Positions 54,098 through 64,000 of a stretch of DNA of 64,000 bases are shown in pieces; positions within the stretch are counted from its first letter, which is position 1, and each line of letters begins with the position of its first letter. The stretch spans positions 100,487,285 through 100,551,284 of the forward strand of contig NC_134827.1 in the NCBI RefSeq assembly GCF_004210375.1, written 5' to 3'. A program made the position numbers and the translations under genes. The notes under the pieces were generated by a model. It was not told where the DNA came from, searched no databases, and saw only the letters and a program-made list of their open reading frames with translations. The stretch comes from Tachypleus tridentatus (lineage: Eukaryota > Arthropoda > Merostomata > Xiphosura > Limulidae).

Positions 54098-54107
54098 CAG
54101 GGGCGTA
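54098..54107. repeat. hAT left terminal inverted repeat
   Basis: CAGGGGCGTA; pairs with 58165-58174. The copy A version at 8759 reads CAAGGGCGTA. Confidence 0.9.
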
Positions 54108-55335
54108 AATCCTGAAGGGATGGGGTATACATCCCCCTTCATTTTAGGTGGGGGGTATGGTGCATACAATCATTCCCCCTGCAGTTTCGTCTGTTGAATT
54201 GTTTTATTGCGACACAGGGCTACAAATTGTGTGTTTGTTCTTGTGATTCTCGTGTTAGTACAAATCGAATTACATAATTAGGCCTAGATGTAGGCTTTAT
54301 CAGTAGCTGAAATGTAAATCTTTAATATAGGCGTGCTTCTAAGCTCTTCGATCTAAGCGATAGTTCGCAAGTATCAGTCAGTAGGCCTAAGTATACATGC
54401 AAGGCTTGCAAGCACTATCACAGAATCTACCTTCGTCTTGTACGTAGTGTAAGATTAAGTAAAATTTTCATCACAACAGATTGAACAGAGCATGAAATTC
54501 GAAAATATTACTCGCAAGTGTAAACTCCTGTGATCTAGATCTGGCAGGCCATTTGTAGCTTGTAGCTGCATCAGTCTTATGTGTATATTATGCGGTTTTT
54601 CTACGCCATTTGTTCTTATGCATGTCTAGCAGGTTTTATTGTCGAGCGCCTTACTCTCCTTAGCTGCCGAAGTCGCTGACCATAGTGTACGTTTAGTGTA
54701 CAGTTAACGACAGGTTCAGGCCGCTCGGATCCAGACTCGCCCTACATCAACCCCCTCCTCTCCCTTTAGTCTGAGCCTCGATTTTACAACAGGGCTCATT
54801 AGTCCTGTACTTGTGGCCCTTGTTAATCCATGAAATTTCAGATTATCACTGCACTCTAATAAAGTGCTGGTGCTTTATGGTAAAAGAACAATATATTCTC
54901 TTATCATAAATGGTAACAATATTGTATTTTCTTGTATAATTAGAACACAAAAGGAGCGATTTCAACGGCCTGAAGCCTCTACTCGAATTGTATTGCTAGT
55001 TTTTGTTTAGGTGTTTTTATTTAATAGACATTATATCACAATGTGTTTGCCTTTTGATGAGCTTTAACAGGAATATAATATATTTGTGATTGTCTAAGTA
55101 TTTTTCGAGAAACTTGCAATTACTTGTGTTGTAACTAGCATCCATCATTGTCCCAGCGATGCCCAGGCGGTCAGTCGGCTCGGTAGTTACTGTGAGGTTC
55201 GCGCCTTCGACTTAAATACATTGTACAGTTCAGTCCTACTTCCATTCTGTTCTATCTTCGTTCGTTGTACGTTAGAGTTTTTCAATAAAGACTGTATTTT
55301 AGCCTGTTGAGTCATCTTGGAAACAGATTCCAATT

Positions 55336-57617
55336 ATGACAAGCAAGTGTCTGAAACTTTCCGATGTTAGACAGTTCTACAAGCCAGTTACTAGTACTAC
55401 AAGTGACAATGCAGATGCAGGTAATCCAACAACCTCAAGCAAAGTAATAGAAACTTGCCATACAGAGAAAATACCATGTTCATCAGAGGACGAATCTGAA
55501 AATGCTTGTGCAACTATTGCATATCATGAACCACCAGATAGTTCTGCAGTTTGTGCAGTAATGAAAAATCTGACACTCCACAGATACAGTGAGGAAAGCC
55601 ATATCATCCAGATGCACAACTAATACTTCGACAGAAAACAAAATATCAACTTCCAGGCAAGTGGTTTGATGAGTTCCCATGGCTGCACTTCGACAATCAG
55701 ACTCAAAAAGTCATATGCTTTCATTGTACCAAGGCGGAAAATAGAGGCCTTTTTACAGGGAAATAGGAGAGGCCAGTGGAGTATACCTTCATATCCACCG
55801 ATTTTTGCAACTGGAAAAAGGCAAAACAGAAATTCAACGAACACCAATCCTCCTCTCAGCACAGATTCGCTATATCTGCAGAAGGTTCACTTGATGTAAC
55901 TCCAGTGACTATCCAGCTACATGATGGAAAAAAGAAGCAGCATGAAGAATACAAAAGAAGTCTAGCCAAAATATTCAGAAGTTTACGTTTCTTACTGCGT
56001 CAAAGTTCAGCATTACGTGGACATACTGATACGGAGGGGAACTTCCTGCAGTTAATGAAGCTCCTGGAAGAAGAAGATCCTGAGTTGACAGCCTACTTGT
56101 CAAAGAAAACCACATTCACATCACCCCAAGCTCAGAATGAAATAATGAAGATGTTCAGCCATTAAATACTGAGGAACATAGCACACAAAGTGCAGCAAAG
56201 TAAAATCTTTGCATTAATGGTTGATGGCACTCAAGATGTTACAGGTGCCGAACAGAAAGCAATATGTGTACGATACGTAGATGAGAACCTTGATATTCAT
56301 GAGACATTTCATGGTTTGTACAGTGTTTCCAATACAACTGGTGAAACAATATCCTCGACTATACTTGATGTATTGACTAGACTCAATTTACCACTGTCAG
56401 GATTAAGAGCACAAACTTATGATGGAGCAGCTAACATGAGTGGTGCGTACAGTAGATGCCAGGCAAAAATAAAAGAGAAGCAACCGTCAGCTTTGTTTTT
56501 TCACTGCAGAGCCCACAAGGCTAATTTAATAATGCAACATGCAGTTGAAGCTAGTGAATGTGTTCGAGATTCAATCCAGTGGGTACATGAACTTGGTGTC
56601 TTGCTTCAGAGGTCAGGCAAATACAAGACAATATTTGAAAATATTGTATTGTCAAACAGCCACAATGGTCCAGTTGAATACATCTGCCCACTGTGTCCAA
56701 CACGCTGGTTGTGCCACCTATCCGCAATTACACGTGCTAATGATCACTACAGTGATATTATTGATTCTTTGTTTGAATTAACAAATGAAAAATCAGATGT
56801 AGCAGTGGAAGCACGAGGTCTGCTGAACAGATTTGACAAAGGAAAGACAGTTTTAGGATTGTTGATGGCTCAGCATCCATTAGCTGCATTAGAGGAACTA
56901 AACCGTGCATTCCAAGCAAAATCAGCGACAGTATCTGGCATAATTGAAACATCTACAATGACAGTTGAGCAATTGCAAGTATTGCGAACAGAGGTAAATT
57001 ACAACAAGATATTTGATGAAGCTGAGAAAAAGGTAACTTCCCTAGATCTGGTGCCTATTGAACTACCACGCATTCGCAGACCCCCCAGAAGGATCACAGG
57101 TGATGGCTCAGCACACCATTCTGCAACATCTAGAGATTACTACAGAAGCCAATATTTTGAATTTGTGGATACAGTCATAGAAAATCTGACCACTAGATTC
57201 AATGCAGACAACAATGACTTGAGACAATATCTGGCACTTTAGAACATGATTACATCTGACAAGATTGACAACTCGGTTATAAACTTCTATCCAGAAATCT
57301 CTGCACAACGGCTCGAGTTTCAGTTGCTCATGTTCAAAGGAACAACAAAAGCAGTATCTCTGAAAGGTGTGAAGGATGCTTACTGTAAAATGCATGAAAC
57401 AAGCCAGCAGATGTTTAGTGAAGTGTTTTTTCTCATGAAAATTTTGCTTGTATGTCCAGTATCCAGCTACGAATGTGAACGCAGCTTTTCTGTATTAAGA
57501 CGGTTGAAGACGTGGTTAAGGTCAACTATGTCTCAGTGCCGCCTCAAACATGTGGCAGTTTGTCACACTCACAAAGATGAGGTCGACAAGATAAATATAG
57601 AAGAGCCTATGAAATAA
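55336..57617 (+). pseudogene. hAT transposase, TTF/ZMYM-type
   Basis: About 760 codons. The start ATG is at 55336. A frameshift near 55595-55605 moves reading to the frame that then runs to the end, interrupted by three in-frame stops (TAG 55764, TAA 56163, TAG 57240). Domains: a TTF-type zinc finger (KWFDEFPWLHFD, VICFHC, then CNWKKAKQKFNEHQSSSQH) at about 55640-55870; a DUF4371-type catalytic region with VDGTQD and TYDGAANMSG supplying two Asp residues, FFHCRAHKANL and CPLCPTRWLC; and the C-terminal hAT dimerisation region CPVSSYECERSFSVLRRLK with the expected Glu. Such proteins are often annotated zinc finger MYM-type protein 1-like; the terminal repeats show this one is a transposon gene. 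Confidence 0.92.
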
Positions 57618-58164
57618 TTCATAAACAGATCATCACAAAAAAGGTCTACGTTTGGAAACATGTGGACAAGAAGAATAAATGAATCTTACTTCAATGAAAA
57701 GTATGAATAATTATGTTCTACATTGCATTGATGTGTAATTTTCAAGAGTTCGCAAAGACATTTAATTATTTTTATCAAACAACATGAACAGTTTTTCGGT
57801 AGATATAAACTTATCAAGGGCAATTACTAATTTTTTTAATATTTGAAAACATAATTCATGCAATGAAAGTTATCAGTAACCTTTTCAAATATAATGGCCA
57901 TCTTTTACACTGTGCAGGAATAAATTCATGTGGCAGTTAATTTGTGACACATTTGTCTTTATTCTATTAACATTTTGAAAACTGTTCACAACACCACACT
58001 TATACAAACCTACATGGAAACCTTGAAGTATCGTGGTAACAAGATTACTCTGTGACTGCATGTTTACAGCTTTCAGGTTCACGTAATCAGAGATTACCAA
58101 TTTGCAAATTGAACAGTCCACATAAGTGGTTGCAAAAATCATCTCCCCATCGGGTGTAAAATTC

Positions 58165-58174
58165 TACGCCCCTG
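58165..58174. repeat. hAT right terminal inverted repeat
   Basis: TACGCCCCTG, exact complement of the left end, followed by the target-site duplication CCCAGGAG. Confidence 0.9.
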
Positions 58175-58182
58175 CCCAGGAG

Positions 58183-58499
58183 GGTCACGTTTTGTCAACC
58201 TTTTCCTTTCTATTTGTTTTAGCAACTGTCAAGTGTATTTATACATTGTACACGAGGAGCCGAGTAACCCGCACTTACTCAGGCCCCTATCAGGGTAATG
58301 TTCATGTACTATCTACACATACACTTGGTGCAAATAAATCATTTCTCTTTATAGTTCCATAATTATATGCACTATCATTAGATAGGTATCAACTATAGAA
58401 CATTCACATAAATCACGTTCAATATTTATTTGCTAACTTCTAAACCAGGTGGCTTTTTGTTTTATTTTGAAAATATATACTCACTGGGGAAAGGTGTTC
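58183..58499. other. Right flank of hAT
   Basis: No gene or repeat family recognised. Confidence 0.5.
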
Positions 58500-58985
58500 A
58501 GGACTATCCTGATCATGTATACAGTATCTGTCAAGTTCGCTTTTCTCCAATATTTGTTAAAATAATTTATTGCACTATGTAGGGGTCAATGTGTTATTGT
58601 TTGTGCCTATTCATGCATGAATTCAGATAATGTAGCTCTGGGTATTTTATAAGCTGTTTTAAGTAGTGTGTTTTGTATTATTTGGAGTTTGGCTTATACT
58701 GGTTTTTTTTTTTTTACTTACATTTATCCATGCAGGGGCTGTATAGTCAATTACGGGTCTAATAAGTTTTATATATTTTATCAATATTATCTGCCGTTAC
58801 TCCCCTATTTTTACCAGTTAGACTCCCAGCGTAGTTTGTTCTTCGTCGAATTTTTGTTTTAATATTATTTATGTGGTTTATCCATGTTAATTTAGAGTCA
58901 AATGTTAGTCTTAAAAATTTTGTGGATGTAGCAATCTGAAAGAGTGCTCCTTTTATATAGATCTTTGGTTGTGCTACAGTCTTTA
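58500..58985 (-). mobile_element. LINE reverse transcriptase 3' fragment
   Basis: Minus-strand trace: LFQIATSTKFLRLTFDSKLT then WINHINNIKTKIRRR and, after GKNRGV, IYKTY and LYSPCMDK, which match the thumb region of Jockey/CR1-type LINEs (FLG.TFDSKLTW, KIYK.YIRP..EY). Heavily eroded; the left limit is uncertain. Confidence 0.72.
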
Positions 58986-59742
58986 AATTCCCTTACAAAT
59001 TTATGAGCGGTGTCTTTGTTAGAACTGGCACCCTCCCCATGTCTAACCACACTATGTATGCCACTTCTCTTCTTAAATTTTTCAAATCATCCCCTACTAG
59101 CCTTAAAGGCATCACTTGTATCAGCACTCGTTCCAGGGGTGTTTTTCAGGAGGTCAGCATGCAACTGCTTTGCTTTCTCACAAATGATGGTCTCAGAAAT
59201 GCTATCACCAGCTAACTGTTTTTCGTTTACCCAAATCAACAACAGTTTTTCTACCTCTTCCATTGTTTGTGATCTTTGTTTCGTAAGCACTGTCACTACT
59301 TTTGCAACATCAGCTACTTTGATGAACTCTTTATTTTTCAGTATGGTGCAGACTGTAGACTTCACCATACGAAACTGTGTAGCAAGGTTAAACACGTGAA
59401 CATCACTCTCATACTTCGCTATGAGATCTTTTATCACCTCTATTGTGGCTCTAACAACATTTCTTTTTGGTTTGCTGCTTTCATTATCCTTCTTTGACCC
59501 CATGGTGGCTCATTTAATCAGAATATTTAGAAAAACAACAAAAAGAAAAACGAGAACGTTCACAGCAGAAATTAGCGGGGGTGTGGACTGAGCGACAGAT
59601 GCCGGTAAAATGTTTTGGGCAAGTTGACGTGGGCCGAAAATAGTCGAAGGGTCTTTCGGGAGTTCGAGCACCGAGACATTTGTTTCTCAAACAATATGTT
59701 CGAAAACTGAATTGTTCGAGAACCGAGGTATCACTAACTTCT
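58986..59742 (-). mobile_element. Tigger/pogo-type transposon, 5' part
   Basis: The transposase starts at ATG 59503 (MGSKKDNESSKPKRN), with an N-terminal helix-turn-helix (LATQFRMVKSTVCTILKNKE) and CENP-B-type domain (EEVEKLLLIWVNEKQLAGDS, ADLLKNTPGTSADTSDAFKA). TGA replaces the conserved Trp just after KASRG (about 59086), then FEKFKKRSGIHSVVRHGEGA continues the frame to about 58990, where a LINE fragment takes over. The catalytic DDE part is absent. The 5' end TACCTCGGTTCTCGAACAAT (minus strand, near 59733) looks like the terminal repeat. Confidence 0.87.
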
Positions 59743-59764
59743 TTTTCCGTTAATCACTGCTTAT

Positions 59765-59924
59765 CAGAGAGTGGTTACTTGCACTTAACAGTGTATCAGA
59801 GAGTGGTTACTTGCACTTAACAGTGTATCAGAGAGTGGTTACTTGCACTTAACAGTGTATCAGAGAGTGGTTACTTGCACTTAACAGTGTATCAGAGAGT
59901 GGTTACTTGCACTTAACAGTGTAT
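59765..59924. repeat. 32-bp tandem repeat, five identical units
   Basis: Unit CAGAGAGTGGTTACTTGCAC then TTAACAGTGTAT, five copies with no differences, implying recent expansion. Confidence 0.96.
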
Positions 59925-62335
59925 CTTGTTTCGAGATGCTGTCCTAAGTAATAGATTCTTGATGTCTCTAAATGACGAACTTGTTAAAGATTTATACTAA
60001 AATTAAAAGTTACAACATTTGAATTAACACCCTCATGTTATTAATATGCAAGTTACTCAAAACAAACAAGTAATGAAGACATTGACAATTAATTAAAGTA
60101 ATTCTTATATAATCTCCTTGGCTCAAGGTTTAAACTCTTGTGGTTATTTACAGTGCCTATGACTGACATTCATTACACACTTTAAATTTCACATAAACTT
60201 CCTCTTATATTATTTTGATGTTCAAAAGGTTCACAAACATCTACATTTTTTTGTAATAACTTGTTCTCTGTTTGATATTTGCATATTTTTTTTGCAACAC
60301 GACTTCATCAAAAATGATTCGTGCAACATTTCGTTAGAAATCTGAGCAGAGAAAAAACACACAAAAAGACTATCATTTTTGGGTTCAGCATACTATAGAA
60401 CATCTAAATATCAAAAGTCTACGTTATTTGGATGATTTAATTATATTTATAGAGGTACCTTGCATTTTAACTTTTTAATACTTCTACAAACTTAAATTAC
60501 TTATGAAAGAAAAATCACCAATGACACAGAGATGACTAGAAAGTTTATTAGTTTTTCCATAACTTGACTGCCCATACAAAGAGAATGTTTCTTAAAGTAT
60601 TTAAAAAGGTTCAAAGGAAACATAAGAAAGAAAACTTAAAAATTATTTTTCTTCTCAAATACAGACAGTTATTTGGTTTTATAGGAACAGTAATAAAATG
60701 AGTTTAAGAGTTTATGAGTGTGACATGGATCATTTATTGTTAAAAGAATAATTGAACCACAAAAAAGACAACTTATGAACTAAACAAAAACAAAACCAAA
60801 AAAAATGTTTTGAAGGTTCCAAATTATAACAATACTATAATGGAAGTATTATGATAAAACGGATCTAAAATGCTACTAAGAATCCAGGTTAGGATTTGAA
60901 TTGGAGGAAGGGGTTCAGTTCTTGATGGTTAATTTATGGAGAAATATAATGACATTCCGTCACAATGATGACAGCTCACATTTAAAGTATTACAGTTAAA
61001 AACTACAATTTATCTGAGATAATTAATGTAACAAAAACAAACTTATTTGCAGTTAAAAGTTTGTTAACTGATAAGAGATTTTAATATTGCCAGTTATCTT
61101 AAGAAGAAGAACAAACATGTTAATAAGGATTATTGTTACCAAAATACATTCTTAACGTGATATAACTAAAATTGGTGTAGTTGTTATGTAAGGGGAATGA
61201 GTCTCAACTGGTGTTGAAAAAATGGAAATAATGAGCAACTTTTGCATAATGAAGTATTTGCACCAGTTAAGTTTTATCCCTAATTCTACAACAACTTGTA
61301 AATTTTTGCTATTACTTCTAAAGTAAATTTTCTGATATAAATTACAGTATATAAAGTGGGTTTTCAACAGTTAACACAAGATGCATTATTTGGATATTAA
61401 AGGCTTATTTTTAAAATTTTTAATATGCTCTCTCGAGTTTAATTAAAAATATACGAGATGATAAAGTTAATTAAAACATAAAATTAAGTGATGTTACAAC
61501 ATTTATTTCAGTTTTTAGGTTCTAGTTTTAACTAAGTTTTCAGTTCAGCATGTTTATAATTCAAATTATATTTTCCTAACATGCAAGATGTCATAAAAAG
61601 AAACCTTATTGCAATTGTTTTTGGTGTAATTGGTGAACCATACCAGCAATTTGTATGGTTCATGTTTTAACAGATTGAATCATTAGGTGACAAAACAAAA
61701 TGACAGTTTCCCCAACCCCCAATCTCTAAATATCTGTTATTTAATCAATTTCGAGAAAATGCAAATAATTCCATGCCTGTAGCCAGAAATGTGCATGGAG
61801 ATTGAGTGGTTTGTTCAAATCTTCCACTGGACTTAAGTTGATTTTGTTTCTAAACTGTTTCTAAGAACTCTCTGTACTAAAGTAAAAACACATTAAAAAC
61901 ATGTTTGAAAAATGTTTGGAAGTTCATTGGTTAATTGTCCCTTTTAAAGATATTGGCTTGGATCGTAACAAATAAAACTTCCTTTGTACCTAGATCCAAA
62001 ATTAAGAGCATTACACTAAATGTATTGGTAGGGAAGAATGAGTTTTGGATTGTTATGGAAACTTGGAGTAATAAGTCTCATACTTCATAGAATTAAACAC
62101 TAGCCAAAGTAAACATCTTTCTGAGTAATTAAGTTTAGTAGCATAGAGGCTTGGTAGGAATATCAGATACTAAAAGTCATGGAAATATCTATTTCTCAAC
62201 AGATATATTTTCTGTTTTAAATGTAAAAGAAACAGGAAAAAAGCCCAGGGAACAACATAATGAAATTCTGGAAGAGGGATTTTATTTTTGCATGTGTGTA
62301 CAAATTAAACAGCCAAACCTTAAAATTTAAGTGTT
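59925..62335. other. Sequence 3' of SURF4, no further gene seen
   Basis: AT-rich. Probably holds the SURF4 3' UTR. On the minus strand AATAAA at 62286-62281, about 50 bases past the stop, is the nearest polyadenylation candidate. I searched here for OGG1 exon 1 and did not find it. Confidence 0.5.

Positions 62336-64000
<1,665 letters not shown>

Larger units (their letters stand above)
45319..55104. repeat. Large direct duplication, copy B
   Basis: Second copy of the block at 1-9777. Its sequence continues on both sides where copy A cannot be followed: leftward into the LINE 3' UTR, and rightward through the rest of the hAT transposon to 58174. The ends given are therefore the limits of comparison, not true breakpoints. 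It lies to the right of OGG1 exon 2, which is the 5' side of that minus-strand gene, so if OGG1 exon 1 is further right the block sits within OGG1 intron 1. Confidence 0.95.
54098..58174 (+). mobile_element. hAT transposon, 4.08 kb, whole in extent
   Basis: Terminal inverted repeats CAGGGGCGTA at 54098-54107 and its complement TACGCCCCTG at 58165-58174. Just outside are CCCTGGAG (54090-54097) and CCCAGGAG (58175-58182), an 8-bp target-site duplication with one mismatch, as expected for hAT. GATGGGG blocks follow inside both ends (ATGGGGTATACATCCCC on the left). It has a ~1.2-kb left arm, the transposase gene (55336-57617) and a ~0.55-kb right arm. The transposase is broken, so it could move only if another copy supplied the enzyme. 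Confidence 0.93.

Overview
This is a window of an animal genome, most likely an arthropod and probably a chelicerate such as a horseshoe crab. It is AT-rich, its host genes are split by GT-AG introns, and it is full of tRNA-derived SINEs, LINEs, DNA transposons and satellites. The abundant ~280-bp SINE resembles a repeat I associate with horseshoe crab assemblies; that is from memory and unchecked. No LTR element, Polinton, CRISPR array or prokaryotic gene was seen.

Four host genes are supported. A QSOX-type sulfhydryl oxidase (3' exons only, + strand, 13239-14628) carries a one-base frameshift. A complete six-exon alpha-tubulin gene (+, 30217-34817) encodes 449 aa and has a TATA/CCAAT promoter. 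OGG1, the 8-oxoguanine DNA glycosylase (-, 44236-38982), has five exons found and exon 1 not found. The last exon of SURF4, a cargo receptor (-, 62783-62336), lies near the right edge. Several exons are under 60 bp and were placed by homology, reading phase and splice signals. The genes are unrelated in function.

The largest structure is a direct duplication of at least 9.8 kb at about 99% identity by eye. Copy A (1-9777) runs off the left edge and stops at a 500-N gap. Copy B (45319-55104) lies 3' of OGG1 exon 2 on the + strand, on OGG1's 5' side. Both copies hold the same layers: a degenerate Tc1 transposon, an array of 51-bp repeats, a ~5.9-kb LINE with RNase H inserted in that array, two SINEs, and the left end of a hAT transposon. 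In copy B the hAT is whole in extent (54098-58174), with terminal inverted repeats, an 8-bp target duplication and a ZMYM/TTF-type transposase broken by one frameshift and three stops.

Between the copies lie an 18-bp minisatellite just after the gap (10278-12300), QSOX, a SINE- and LINE-rich stretch (17-22 kb), a 3.1-kb satellite of 38-bp units with a 570-bp higher-order duplication (22531-25633), nested and folded-back SINEs (26-29 kb), the tubulin gene, a piggyBac-type MITE (37650-37889) and OGG1, one of whose introns holds a 64-bp minisatellite and a (CA)n run touching a splice donor. Right of the hAT come a LINE fragment, a Tigger transposase fragment, a five-unit 32-bp repeat and SURF4.

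I found no convincing new multi-gene system. The points most worth following are the duplication, its insertion history and the gap; the LINE inside the 51-bp array; SINE families sharing one 3' tail; the OGG1 splice donor set in a microsatellite; and the QSOX frameshift.
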